Numbered from the stretch's first letter, positions 8,725 through 17,802 are shown. The stretch is DNA of 64,000 nt from Microvirga terrestris (GCF_015694425.1 NZ_JADQDN010000001.1:310001-374000); one strand, 5' to 3'. Notes: generated by a model not told the origin, from the sequence alone. A program made the numbers and translations.

Positions 8725-9024
8725 TTAAGCATTAAGTCCTAATAACGCAACAGCGACAGCGTGCCTTCCCTGTTCCTCGATCATTGAGGATTTCAGATCT
8801 CGTTCTTTCTGGTCGAGACGCTGAAGATAGGGATCGAATTCAAGCGGAAGTGCAGGATCGCCCAGGAAGCGCGGCTTATCTCCGCGCTCATAATATTCTG
8901 CTCTCAGCAATCGGCCCAAATGGTCCTGGATATTGGCCGGGAGCGAGGGGGTATTGCTGCGATACTGCGGTGAGGGTTTTGTGGCTTTAGGCGAGAAAAG
9001 ATATTCTGTTGCTTTGGTGATCAT
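8725..9024 (-). CDS. Hypothetical protein, 99 residues
   Basis: A cytoplasmic-looking protein with an N-terminal YLFSPKATKPSPQY segment, a helix SLPANIQDHLGRLLRAEYYE and a second helical part ending DPYLQRLDQKERD. The first helix loosely recalls the core helix of NepR-type anti-sigma factors, but the conserved NepR pattern is not clear, so I do not assign it. Similar short proteins occur in Methylobacteriaceae without known function. It is divergent from the hypothetical gene at 9258. Confidence 0.5.
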   Translation of the reverse strand: MITKATEYLFSPKATKPSPQYRSNTPSLPANIQDHLGRLLRAEYYERGDKPRFLGDPALPLEFDPYLQRLDQKERDLKSSMIEEQGRHAVAVALLGLNA

Positions 9025-9257
9025 GTTGTAGCCCCACAGGTACCTGAAACAACGCTAAATCTTGGCCTTGGTTGCAAGCCGAAAAGGAGAGGCCGCGTAG
9101 GTGCGCGCGCGACCATCCCGTCGTCTTCTTCAAAGGTCTTGAATCGTGTCTTTTCTGATACAGACACATCCCCGCAAATCAGACACCTTGGCTGTTGACG
9201 CAGCGGCATCGTTCCGCGTGCCGTGAGAGACGCAACAGTTTCTCTGTGGGGGCAAAG

Positions 9258-9470
9258 GTGGATCAGGTGGATCTTGAGGTCGAGCATATTGCCCGGGCGT
9301 TCTTTGTCGCTTGGCATGAGACAGAAGCTTGGGAGAACGCCTCCCGAAGCCTGAAGCATGAGTTTCGCCTGTATGCCAGAAGAGCCATCAGCATGGTGGA
9401 CAGGCGCCAAGAGCAGGCACACCGTGTCGAACTGGAGATATCTCCGATCAGAGTCCTGGAAACTGCCTAA
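9258..9470 (+). CDS. Small hypothetical protein (helical)
   Basis: About 70 residues from GTG 9258, preceded by GGGGGCAAAG; an ATG at 9195 in the same frame would add 21 less protein-like residues. It contains VEHIARAFFVAWHETEAWEN and RRAISMVDRRQEQ, an amphipathic helical pattern with aromatic residues typical of real small proteins. An overlapping 159-codon frame on the other strand was judged a shadow. Function unknown. Confidence 0.45.
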   Translation: MDQVDLEVEHIARAFFVAWHETEAWENASRSLKHEFRLYARRAISMVDRRQEQAHRVELEISPIRVLETA

Positions 9471-9662
9471 GGCAATTCCAATCCTCTTAGACAATACCAA
9501 GCCTCTTTTATCAGGATCACACCGGCGTCCTGGACTTGCTTCAACCTATCCTGAGAACACAGCTTTTTATGCGCCAAAACGGGGGAGGGCTGTTGAAGGG
9601 ATGGTTTTTCTTGCCATGTTGAAAGGGTGCAGGCTCTCGGCGGAGAGACCGGGGAGTTTTTC

Positions 9663-10643
9663 ATGCAGTCACCCGACGAATGGGAGATCCCTCCTGAATT
9701 CCAGCCTGATCCGAGGCTGCTCGATTACGATCTGAAAAACGCCTTGTCGGCCGTCGTTTCCCTGCGGGCCCGTGTTCCTGAAGACGCTTTCACTGCTGAG
9801 ACTCTCGGTATCGAACGAGCGGGGCAGGGCGTGGTCATCCGGGATGACGGCCTTGTCCTGACCATCGGGTATCTCATTGCCGAGGCCGAGGACGTCTGGC
9901 TCACCACCAACCGGGGGCGTGTGGTGCAGGCTCATGTGATCGCCTACGATTATGAGAGCGGCTTCGGCCTGGTTCAGGCGCTCGAGCCTCTTGGCGTGCC
10001 GGTGCTGGCGCTCGGAGACTCCCGGCGCCTGAAACCTGGGGAGCAGGTCGTCGTCGGCGGAAGCGGGGGACAGATCCATTCCCTGGCAGCCCAGGTCGTC
10101 GCCTGCCAGGAATTTGCGGGATATTGGGAGTATCTGATCGACGGGGCTGTCTTCACCGCGCCAGCTCACCCAAACTGGGGCGGAACGGCGTTGATTGGCC
10201 CGCGCGGCGACCTTATGGGCATCGGCTCCCTTCAACTCCAGCACCAAGCGTCCGGCGGAACGATTGTGCCCCTTAACATGAGCGTGCCCATCGATCTCCT
10301 GAAGCCCATCCTCGACGACCTTCTGACGTCTGGCCGAGTCAAGCGCGAGCCGCGGCCCTGGCTGGGCTTCTACGTTGCCGAGGCCGATGACGACGAGCTC
10401 ACGATCATTGGCCTTGCAGGGGACGCCCCGGCACAGCGCGCCGGCCTGCGTGCCGGTGATCAGATCCATGCGGTCGCAGAGCAGAGCGTGACCTCGCTAG
10501 CGGAGTTCTACCGGGCCATCTGGGCGCTCGGTCCGGCCGGTGTTGACGTTCCGTTCACTATTGAGCGGGAAGGCGACAGGTTCGACGTGACGATCCGATC
10601 GGCAGACAGGGGCCGCTTCATGAAGACCCCCCGCCTGCAATAG
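9663..10643 (+). CDS. HtrA-like (S1C) protein with PDZ domain and degenerate catalytic triad
   Basis: A 326-residue protein with a trypsin-like domain at about 25-215 and a PDZ domain at about 235-315 (PWLGFYV, then AQRAGLRAGDQI). Aligned by eye to HtrA motifs, all three catalytic positions are changed: the His of the usual LTNxHV is Tyr70 (LTIGYLI), the Asp of DPxTDLAV is Gly100 (DYESGFGLV), and the nucleophile of GNSGG is Trp172 (PNWGGTAL). The structural glycines around them remain. There is no signal peptide or membrane segment, so it is probably cytoplasmic. Start 9663 is set by GGGGAG upstream. It is likely a binding or scaffold protein rather than a protease. Confidence 0.82.
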   Translation: MQSPDEWEIPPEFQPDPRLLDYDLKNALSAVVSLRARVPEDAFTAETLGIERAGQGVVIRDDGLVLTIGYLIAEAEDVWLTTNRGRVVQAHVIAYDYESGFGLVQALEPLGVPVLALGDSRRLKPGEQVVVGGSGGQIHSLAAQVVACQEFAGYWEYLIDGAVFTAPAHPNWGGTALIGPRGDLMGIGSLQLQHQASGGTIVPLNMSVPIDLLKPILDDLLTSGRVKREPRPWLGFYVAEADDDELTIIGLAGDAPAQRAGLRAGDQIHAVAEQSVTSLAEFYRAIWALGPAGVDVPFTIEREGDRFDVTIRSADRGRFMKTPRLQ

Positions 10644-10734
10644 CGCTTGTGCCCTGCAAACCTCCTCGGGAAATAGCCAGCTTGCGTGAGTGCGTTGGCT
10701 TCCGGATGAGGCGATTGCCCAAGGAGAGATGACG

Positions 10735-11571
10735 ATGAGTCTGACTGTCACCTTGCCGAATGGCAAAAGCGTTCCCGCGCTCGGGCAGGGCACCTGGCAG
10801 ATGGCCGAGAAGGCCAGCCGCCGGACGCAAGAGATCGAGGCCCTGCGCCTCGGGGTGGAACTTGGACTGACCCTCATCGACACGGCTGAGATGTATGGGG
10901 AGGGAGCCGCCGAGGAACTGGTGGCCGAGGCTCTGTCCTCAGAGCGAGACCGCGTTTTCCTCGTCAGTAAGGTCTACCCTCACAATGCCAGCCGGCGGGG
11001 TGTCGTCGAGGCCTGCGAGCGCAGCCTCTGGCGGCTGAAGACAGATCGACTGGATCTCTACCTCCTGCATTGGCGCGGAAGCGTGCCGTTGGAGGAGACT
11101 GTCGCCGGTTTCGAAGAGCTTCGCCGGTCCGGCAAGATCCGACAGTGGGGCGTCAGCAACTTCGACGTGGAAGACATGGAGGAGCTGCTTGGCGTGCCAA
11201 GTGGAGAGAACTGCGCCACCAATCAAGTTCTCTACAATGTGACCCGGCGGGGCCCCGAGTTCGACCTCATTCCATGGATGACGGCTCGCCGCATGCCATT
11301 GATGGCTTACAGTCCGATCGAGCAGGGAAGGCTGCCCCAAGGCGGCGCGCTGCAAGCCATCGCACGAAAGCATGAGGCAAGCCTATTTCAGATCGCTCTG
11401 GCATGGCTGCTGAACAGGCCAGGGGTAATTTCTATTCCGAAAGCGTCGAGCATCCAGCATGTGCGGGAAAACCATCAGGCGCTGGAGATCCGGTTGACTC
11501 CGGAAGACTTGGCAGCCATCGAAGCCGAGTTCCCGGCGCCGAAACGCAAGCGTCCGCTGGAGATGATTTAG
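10735..11571 (+). CDS. Aldo/keto reductase
   Basis: A 278-residue NADPH-dependent reductase of the AKR family. The catalytic tetrad segments are LIDTAEMYG (Asp and Tyr, near residue 45), VSKVYPHN (Lys, near 78) and LYLLHWRG (His, near 110). The C-terminal cofactor segment ISIPKASS sits near 240. The start is the second of two close ATG codons because AAGGAG lies eight bases before it but only two before the first. The next gene begins directly at its stop, so the two are probably co-transcribed. Substrate unknown. Confidence 0.92.
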   Translation: MSLTVTLPNGKSVPALGQGTWQMAEKASRRTQEIEALRLGVELGLTLIDTAEMYGEGAAEELVAEALSSERDRVFLVSKVYPHNASRRGVVEACERSLWRLKTDRLDLYLLHWRGSVPLEETVAGFEELRRSGKIRQWGVSNFDVEDMEELLGVPSGENCATNQVLYNVTRRGPEFDLIPWMTARRMPLMAYSPIEQGRLPQGGALQAIARKHEASLFQIALAWLLNRPGVISIPKASSIQHVRENHQALEIRLTPEDLAAIEAEFPAPKRKRPLEMI

Positions 11572-12417
11572 GTGGCCAGTATTATGAGTTTCTCCCAAAC
11601 CGACGCTATGACTGTCGCGGAACTTCTCAGGACCGTGGCAAAGGCAGAGATTCTGCCACGCTTCCGAAATTTGTCCGCTGGTGCCATACGGGCCAAGACC
11701 GGTCATCTCGACCTCGTCACGGATGCGGACGAAGCAGCCGAACGGGCAATCGAGACGGAACTTCAGCGTCTCTTCCCCGCGGCCCTCGTCGTCGGCGAGG
11801 AAGGTGTAAGCCGCAATCCGCGGCTGCTTGACGACCTGGACGAAGCAGATCTCGCCTTCATCCTGGATCCTGTCGACGGCACGCTCAACTTCGCATCCGG
11901 GCTCCCACTGTTCGGCGTCATGGCGGCCGTGGTGATGAAAGGGGAGGTCGTCTGCGGAGTGATCCTTGATCCGATCTCGGACGATTGGGCCATGGCCGTT
12001 CGTGGTGAGGGGGCTTGGATCCAGCATCCCGACGGCAGCACCGCTCCGCTAAGTGTTGCATCTGCCGCTCCGCTTGCCGAGATGGCGGGCAACGTCTCCT
12101 GGCGCTATCTTCCCGAGAACCTGCGTCCTGTTGTGACGGGCAACCTGCCGAAGGTCGCGATGGCGGCGGACCTCCGCTGCTCGGCGCATACCTATCGGCT
12201 CATCGCCGCAGGTCACCTGCACTTCTCGTTCTCGTCCAGTGTCATGCCCTGGGATCACGCGGCCGGCTGGCTGATTCATCGAGAGGCTGGCGGCTACTCG
12301 GCGCATTTCGATGGCTCTGCTTACCGTCCGGCCAACCGGAGCGGCGGTCTCATCAGCGCGCCCGACGAGAAAAGTTGGCAGGCCGTGCGCGACGCGCTTC
12401 TTCCCTCTCAGACCTGA
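11572..12417 (+). CDS. Inositol monophosphatase family protein
   Basis: A 281-residue Mg-dependent phosphatase of the SuhB/HisN/CysQ superfamily. Metal ligands are visible in VGEEG (Glu76-Glu77), DPVDGTLNF (Asp99, Asp102) and WDHAAGWLI near 225. The likely start is GTG 11572, directly after the previous stop; ATG 11584 is an alternative. Substrate could be inositol phosphate, histidinol phosphate or 3'-phosphoadenosine phosphate; motif reading alone cannot decide. The last ten bases overlap the convergent regulator gene. Confidence 0.88.
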   Translation: MASIMSFSQTDAMTVAELLRTVAKAEILPRFRNLSAGAIRAKTGHLDLVTDADEAAERAIETELQRLFPAALVVGEEGVSRNPRLLDDLDEADLAFILDPVDGTLNFASGLPLFGVMAAVVMKGEVVCGVILDPISDDWAMAVRGEGAWIQHPDGSTAPLSVASAAPLAEMAGNVSWRYLPENLRPVVTGNLPKVAMAADLRCSAHTYRLIAAGHLHFSFSSSVMPWDHAAGWLIHREAGGYSAHFDGSAYRPANRSGGLISAPDEKSWQAVRDALLPSQT

Positions 12418-13052
12418 TCCTTCTTGCGAAGGTAGTTGTAGACGGTGGCGCGGCCCAAGCCGAGAATCCGCGAGATATAGGCTGCCGCATTGCGCCCGCC
12501 GAAGGCGCCGTCGCCGGCCAGATCGGCAACGAGCTGCTGCTTCTGCAGGCGCGTCATCTCCGCGATCGAGAGCCCACGTTCACGGGTCCAGCTCTGGATA
12601 TACTCGTTGATGCGCTCGTGCCAATCTTCCTTGAACAGGGAAGCCGGTTTCCCGGCGAATTGGGGAACCGCCACGAGGGTGGACAGCGTCTGCATCACCG
12701 CATGGAAATGTGATACATCGACGTTGATGCAGAGGATGCCGATGCCCTTGGAACCCGCACGAAGAACGGCGCTGACCGACTTGATGCGCCTGCCGTCCCA
12801 GTTCACCTTTTCATAAGGGCCAATGATGACATCGGACGGCTTGAAATCGATTTCATGCAGGAGAGACGGCTCGCCGAGCTCTCGTTTGGAAAACGGGCTC
12901 GATAGATAGACAACGGTCTCGGTCGAGAGATCGTGCAGCACCACTTCCGCATAGGGCTGAAACAGCAGGGCGATAGCGTCGCACACCGGAGCATAGGCTG
13001 CCAGCTCCGGTCTAATGTCGGTTGCCCGAGACACCTTCTGCGCCTGTGTCAT
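12408..13052 (-). CDS. YheO/DauR-like transcriptional regulator (PAS-like plus HTH)
   Basis: 214 residues. The N-terminal YheO-type PAS-like domain covers about 20-130 (ALLFQPYAEVVLHDL, then GILCINVDVSHF). A C-terminal DauR-type helix-turn-helix is at about 160-212, with GRNAAAYISRILGLGRATVYNYL as the recognition part. DauR, the best-known member, regulates D-arginine catabolism in Pseudomonas. The gene starts inside the stop of the aminotransferase (ATGA overlap), so they are co-expressed, and it is the natural regulator for the operator at 14213-14240. Confidence 0.88.
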   Translation of the reverse strand: MTQAQKVSRATDIRPELAAYAPVCDAIALLFQPYAEVVLHDLSTETVVYLSSPFSKRELGEPSLLHEIDFKPSDVIIGPYEKVNWDGRRIKSVSAVLRAGSKGIGILCINVDVSHFHAVMQTLSTLVAVPQFAGKPASLFKEDWHERINEYIQSWTRERGLSIAEMTRLQKQQLVADLAGDGAFGGRNAAAYISRILGLGRATVYNYLRKKDQV

Positions 13053-14164
13053 GTGAGTTCCGCACGCACGAAGGCCGCAAGGCGCTGGAGACCCGCCTCC
13101 AGGTGATGGGCAGGCGCGCCGATACCGATCCTGATGTAGTGATCCATGCCATAGACGTCGCCCGGCAGGAGCATGATGCCGCGCTCTTCACGCAGGCGAT
13201 GCACCAGCTCCGTCGAGTTCATGGGCATCGCATAGCGGATGAACGCCATGCCGCCGGCCTTGGGCGGCACGAAAGAGAACAGGCCGCTGTTCTCATCGAC
13301 CCAGCGCTGCAGGAGAGCGAGATTCTCGCGCAGGATGCGCTTGCTGCGGGACAGGATCTCCTGCCGCTTTGCGGGCTCCACGACGATCTCGGCCACGAAT
13401 TCGCTGACGGCACCCGTCGTTATCGAGGTGTAGTCCTTGCGCTGCCAGGACGCGTAGATCTCCTGCGCAGGCCCGACAAGCCAGCCGATGCGCAGGCCGG
13501 GCAGTGCCATTGCCTTCGAGAGGCCACTGGTGATGATGGCTTTCTCATAAAGATCGGCAAAGCTCGGGGGCTCATCCTGCTCCAGCTCTGCTCCCTTGTA
13601 GACCTCATCCGCGTGCAGGTAGATTCCGTGCTCGCGGGCAATGGCCACGAGACCGTCCATCGTCTCGCGCGACAGAACGCTACCTGTCGGGTTGTTGGGG
13701 TTGCAGATCGTCATCATCTTCGTGCGGGTGGACACGGCCTTGCGCACATCGTCGAGATCGGGAGTCCATCCCAGCTCCTCCCGGAGAAGAATCTCCTTGA
13801 CGGTCACGCCAACGGCACGGGCCCAACCCCAGATCTGCAGGTAGTTCGGAACGAAGACGACGAGCTCGTCGCCCGGTTCGAGCAGCGACATCACGAGCAG
13901 GAAATTCGCTTCGGCCGAACCATTGGTAACGATGACTTCGTCAGCCGTACGTCCCGTATACAACCTGGCGATGGCCTGGCGCAGCTCCACACGTCCGTTT
14001 GTCCAGCCGTAGCCCAGCTCCACGTCGAGCAACTGCTCCTGTTGTGCAGGCGTCAGGAGCTCACGCAGGGAATAGGGATGCACGCCGCTGTCGGACAGGT
14101 TGTACTCGACCGTATTCTCGTACAGCGACTGAATGCGCTCGAGGGTGAATTCTTCGATTTTCAT
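13049..14164 (-). CDS. PLP-dependent aminotransferase class I/II (paralogue 1)
   Basis: A 371-residue fold-type I enzyme. The PLP lysine is Lys217 (SGLSKAMALPGLR), Asp186 (HADEVY) pairs with the pyridine nitrogen, and NPNNPTG is at 155-161. It aligns without gaps over at least the first 230 residues with the divergent aminotransferase at 14320, and both are 371 residues long. Translationally coupled to the YheO/DauR-like regulator. Substrate unknown; the neighbours (M20 peptidase, ammonia-lyase-like and cyclodeaminase-like genes) point to amino-acid catabolism. Confidence 0.9.
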   Translation of the reverse strand: MKIEEFTLERIQSLYENTVEYNLSDSGVHPYSLRELLTPAQQEQLLDVELGYGWTNGRVELRQAIARLYTGRTADEVIVTNGSAEANFLLVMSLLEPGDELVVFVPNYLQIWGWARAVGVTVKEILLREELGWTPDLDDVRKAVSTRTKMMTICNPNNPTGSVLSRETMDGLVAIAREHGIYLHADEVYKGAELEQDEPPSFADLYEKAIITSGLSKAMALPGLRIGWLVGPAQEIYASWQRKDYTSITTGAVSEFVAEIVVEPAKRQEILSRSKRILRENLALLQRWVDENSGLFSFVPPKAGGMAFIRYAMPMNSTELVHRLREERGIMLLPGDVYGMDHYIRIGIGAPAHHLEAGLQRLAAFVRAELT

Positions 14165-14212
14165 GGGATCCCTACGAGGCTAAGCAAATTGTTAAGGATC
14201 TGTAACATCATG

Positions 14213-14240
14213 AATTTGGACAAGAAAGTCCAAATTGGAC
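14213..14240. promoter_or_regulatory. Three-half-site inverted-repeat operator between the aminotransferases
   Basis: AATTTGGAC (14213-14221), six bases AAGAAA, then its exact reverse complement GTCCAAATT (14228-14236). The right arm is reused in a second palindrome, GTCCAA-A-TTGGAC (14228-14240), giving three GGAC-type half sites in alternating orientation. It lies in the 155-base divergent promoter region of the two aminotransferase genes. Binding by the neighbouring YheO/DauR-like protein is inference. Confidence 0.6.
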
Positions 14241-14319
14241 TTGACGGTTAAAAACCTCCCCTGCCATGGTCCCGGTCCATTCAGCGCCGAAGCGCTGCCA
14301 TTTCCGAATTGGAGCAATC

Positions 14320-15435
14320 GTGCACTTTGATACCTTTCTCATGGAACGGAACCAGACGCTCTTCGAGAACGGCGTCGAGATCAATCTAACCGAAAGCGGC
14401 GTGCATCCCTGGACCATCGAGGAAATCATGCCGACGGATGCCGCGCAGGAGCTCCTGCGGCTGCCGCTCGGCTATGGCTGGACGGATGGCCGGCCGGATC
14501 TGCGGTCTGCGATCGCAAATTGGTATCCGGATGCATCGGCCTCCAATGTGCTTGTCACCAACGGTTCCTCGGAGGCGACGATGATCGCCCTGATGGCCAT
14601 GGTGAATCCAGGCGACAATGTTCTCTTCGCGGTTCCCAACTTCATGCAGGTCGACGGCCTGGGACGGGCTCTTGGCATGAATGTTCAGCGGCTTCCGCTC
14701 CTGGCCGATCAGGGATGGCAGATCGATCCCGATGCCCTCGCGCAGGCGGTGGACGGTGGTGTGAAGCTGATAGCCGTGACCAATCCCGGAAACCCGACGG
14801 GCGCTGTCCTCTCGTCTCGCAGCCGCGAGCTTCTGGTGGAAACCTCACGCAGGGCAGGAGCGTGGCTCATGGTCGACGAGATCTATCGCGGCGGCGAGAT
14901 CGACAAGACGGAAACGGAAACTTTCTACGGAAGCTACGACCGCGTCATCGTCACCAGCAGCCTGTCGAAGTCGTTCGCCTGCCCGGGCCTGCGCCTCGGC
15001 TGGATCGTTGGGCCGGAAGTGGTTGTCGAGGAGGCAGCCAAGCGTCAGGACTACACCACCATCGGCAGCGGAATCCTCAGCCAGATCGTCGGCGCGGCCG
15101 TGATGGCACCGGAGAACCGTGAGCGCATTCTGGCACGAGGGCGGGCTCTGCTGCGCGAGAATGCAGACATCGTTCAAAGCTGGATCGAGAAGCGGAACCG
15201 CTGGTCCTGGCAACGGCCTGCGGCTGGTGGCATGGCTTTCCTGCATTATGACTTCGATATGTCCTCGGAGACCCTGTCCAATGCGTTTCGCGAAGAGGAA
15301 AGTGTCTTCGTCGTGGCAGGAAGCTGGTTTGGGATCGAGAACCACATCCGGATCGGTATTGGGGTGAAGACCGAACACCTCGTGGAAGGGCTCGCCCGCC
15401 TCGACACCTTCCTCGCCCGCCGCGGCTTGGCTTGA
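14320..15435 (+). CDS. PLP-dependent aminotransferase class I/II (paralogue 2)
   Basis: 371 residues from GTG 14320, chosen because GGAG lies five bases before it and because this start makes it collinear with its paralogue. PLP lysine is Lys217 (SSLSKSFACPGLR), Asp186 is in MVDEIY, and NPGNPTG is at 155-161. Identity with the neighbour is roughly half of positions in the stretches compared by eye. It leads a rightward run with an M20 peptidase, a dehydratase remnant and a cyclodeaminase remnant. Substrate unknown. Confidence 0.9.
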   Translation: MHFDTFLMERNQTLFENGVEINLTESGVHPWTIEEIMPTDAAQELLRLPLGYGWTDGRPDLRSAIANWYPDASASNVLVTNGSSEATMIALMAMVNPGDNVLFAVPNFMQVDGLGRALGMNVQRLPLLADQGWQIDPDALAQAVDGGVKLIAVTNPGNPTGAVLSSRSRELLVETSRRAGAWLMVDEIYRGGEIDKTETETFYGSYDRVIVTSSLSKSFACPGLRLGWIVGPEVVVEEAAKRQDYTTIGSGILSQIVGAAVMAPENRERILARGRALLRENADIVQSWIEKRNRWSWQRPAAGGMAFLHYDFDMSSETLSNAFREEESVFVVAGSWFGIENHIRIGIGVKTEHLVEGLARLDTFLARRGLA

Positions 15436-15450
15436 GGCGAGGCCAACACG

Positions 15451-16842
15451 ATGCTGCCGCACGACCATTTGCTGAAGGCAAGCGAAGAACTCCGCCGTCT
15501 CGTGGCCATTCCATCCGTCAGCGCTCGGGGTGAAAGACTCGTCGAGTGCGCCGAGGCCGTTCGCGATCTGCTGGTCGAGGCGGGCTTCGAAACTGAGATG
15601 CAGCCTGGAGAGGTAGGTCCGTTCGTCGTGGGCGAGATCGGCAGCGGCCCTCTCACGGTCATGATCTACAATCATTACGACATTCAACCCGAAGACCCGG
15701 TGTCGCTGTGGGATTCTCTACCTTTCGAGATGTCCGAGCGGGATGGCCGCTGGTACGGGCGCGGGGTTGCAGACGACAAAGGGGAGTTCATTAGCCGCCT
15801 CGCAGGCTGGCGCCTGTTCCGGGAGCAGCATCCGGGTCCCTTGCCGTTCAGGCTCATCTGGTTGGTCGACGGTGAGGAGGAGATCGGCAGCCCGTCGCTC
15901 GAAGCCTTCCTGAAAAGGCGTTTTAAGGGCGAAGCGGTCGATGTCTGCTGGTGGGAGTATGGCGAGATCGACGCAGGCGGGCGTCCGATCATCCTTTGCG
16001 GCTTTAAGGGTGTGATGGCGATTGAGCTGCGCGCCAGAACGGCAAGAGCGGATCTGCATTCAAGCCTCGGCGCCGTCTTCGAAAATCCGCTGTGGAGGCT
16101 TGCAGCCGCGACCGCGTCCCTCCGCGATCGATCGGGGCGGATCCTGATCGACGGTTTCTACGATGCCGTCCGGCAGCCTTCTCCAAGCGATAGCGAACTG
16201 GCCTCGGCCCCTCCTTACTCGCTTGATAGCCTGATGGAGGCGACCGGCGCGCAGCGGCTACTCGATGGAGTTGATGCCGGGAGCTTCTACCGTGCCGTCA
16301 ATTTCGAGCCTTGCATCAATGTGAATGGCTTCGCGGGCGGTTATGCGGGCGAAGGCGCAAAGACCGTTCTGCCTGCAGAAGGCGCGGTCAAGATCGATTT
16401 CCGCCTCGTGCCCCATCAGGACCCGCAACGAATTGTTGCGCTTCTGCGCGCGCATCTCGACAGACATTGCTTCGAGGACATTGAGCTAATCGTTCATGAT
16501 GCCAATGTGAAGCCGGTGCGAGCGTCGACCGATCAATGGTTCGTTCAGGATGTGAAGGAGCTTCTGGAAGGGTATTTCGGCCGACCCGCTATCGTGCAAC
16601 CGAGCTCGCCAGCCTCGGGCACGGCCCATCCCTTCGTGGAACAGCTGGGCGCCGAGATCGTCGGCCTTGGCATCACACATCATGGAGCCATGCTTCACTC
16701 GCCCAATGAGAACATCATCATCGACCAGTTCGCCAGAATGATCGAATGCTCTGCTGCAATTCTTGCAAGGCTATCCGAAAGGGCGATCCAGATGAGGGAT
16801 CGGTCGAATTCCGAGCAACTGCCAGACGGAGAAATGCCATGA
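15451..16842 (+). CDS. M20 family metallopeptidase (dipeptidase/deacylase-like)
   Basis: 463 residues with the two-domain M20 plan. Zinc ligands and catalytic residues are visible: His75 and Asp77 (YNHYDIQP), Asp108-Asp109 (GVADDKG), catalytic Glu142 with Glu143 (DGEEEIGS), and a late His in HGAMLHSPNENI. The dimerisation domain (about 195-350) includes RADLHSSLG. M20 members hydrolyse dipeptides, N-acyl or N-carbamoyl amino acids. It follows the aminotransferase by 15 bases and overlaps the next (broken) gene by four, so it was built as an operon for amino-acid release. Confidence 0.92.
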   Translation: MLPHDHLLKASEELRRLVAIPSVSARGERLVECAEAVRDLLVEAGFETEMQPGEVGPFVVGEIGSGPLTVMIYNHYDIQPEDPVSLWDSLPFEMSERDGRWYGRGVADDKGEFISRLAGWRLFREQHPGPLPFRLIWLVDGEEEIGSPSLEAFLKRRFKGEAVDVCWWEYGEIDAGGRPIILCGFKGVMAIELRARTARADLHSSLGAVFENPLWRLAAATASLRDRSGRILIDGFYDAVRQPSPSDSELASAPPYSLDSLMEATGAQRLLDGVDAGSFYRAVNFEPCINVNGFAGGYAGEGAKTVLPAEGAVKIDFRLVPHQDPQRIVALLRAHLDRHCFEDIELIVHDANVKPVRASTDQWFVQDVKELLEGYFGRPAIVQPSSPASGTAHPFVEQLGAEIVGLGITHHGAMLHSPNENIIIDQFARMIECSAAILARLSERAIQMRDRSNSEQLPDGEMP

Positions 16843-17770
16843 TCAGCATCGGTCTTGAGGCAGCAGCCCAATCGATGCAGGCCCGCCGGCGGATCTGCAG
16901 CCACATCTACGAGACACGCTTGCTCCCGTCCCGGCATATCGGTCGGGAAGCCGGCTCGGCGCTCTTCATCAAGGCCGAGAACTTCCAGCTCACCGGGTCG
17001 TTCAAGATCCGCGGAGCTGCCAGCAAGATGACAGCACTCGGCATCGACCGGGAAGTCATCACGGCATCGTCCGGCAACCATTGTATCGCGTCGGCGCAGG
17101 CTGCTGCATCGATCGGTCAGGCATTGACCGTGGTGCTGCCGTAGACTGTAACGCAGACCAAGCTCGACCGCATCGCTCCTTCAACGTGAAAGTTATTCTG
17201 CACGGCGCGGAGAGCGGCTTGGCGGAGCTTTATTCGCAGGAGCTAGCGGCAGCCCGCGGTCTCGTTTACGTGTCTCCCTACAATGATCCCGAGATCGTCG
17301 CCGGGCATGGAACTATCGGGCTCGAACTGCTTGAGCAGGCGGAGGAGATCGATAATGTCTTCATCGCTATGGGAGGCGGGGGGCTGATCAGCGGGATCGG
17401 CTCCGTGCTCAAGAGCTTTAGTTATCGAACACGAGTCTACGGCGTGGCCGCTCAGAATTCTGCAGCTTTTGCGGCATCGATGGCGGTAGGACGTGTTGTC
17501 GAGACCAAGCATCACGATACCCTTGCGGACGGTGTTGCAGAAGGCATGGAAGAGGACAGCATCACGCTGCCGCTCGCTGTCTCGGTGGTCGATGAAGTCG
17601 TCACCTGCACAGAGATCGAGATCGCGCATGCGCTTAGAGAGCTGGCATTCAGGGAAAACCAGATCGCGGAGGGCGCGGCGGCTCTCGCCTTGGCCGGGTT
17701 CCTCAAAGTGGCGGAACGCTGCAGAGGTCAGAAGAGCATCGTCATACTGTGCGGAGCGAACTTCGACTAG
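16839..17770 (+). pseudogene. Threonine/serine dehydratase-like PLP enzyme, disrupted
   Basis: Clear beta-family PLP lyase sequence in two frames. The first part (16839-17141) has the PLP lysine in LTGSFKIRGAA and the phosphate loop SSGNH. It is stopped by TAG at 17142-17144, where homologues have Glu in a LPE motif. A one-base deletion near 17174 (ATCGC for an expected ATCCGC) then shifts the frame; the rest (from SFNVKVILHG) continues with GGGGLISG to a TAG at 17768, which itself falls before the expected C-terminus. Two certain lesions, a third possible. The gene order with the cyclodeaminase-like gene resembles eutB-eutC of hydroxyectoine use, but that match is not proven. Confidence 0.85.
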
Positions 17771-17802
17771 GACAAGATTTTCTCCGTTCTGAACGGTCAA
17801 GG

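Noticed and set aside
8725..9024. NepR anti-sigma factor
   Set aside because: Only one helix vaguely fits, no phyR or ecfG gene is adjacent, and key NepR residues are not recognisable.
9021..9500. A 159-codon minus-strand frame with a CLIC-type Cys pair
   Set aside because: It overlaps the better supported small genes on both sides and looks unlike a folded protein; the Cys pair alone is not enough for a zinc site.
13022..14251. A 409-codon plus-strand frame opposite the first aminotransferase
   Set aside because: The opposite strand encodes intact PLP enzyme motifs; this frame has no recognisable domain.
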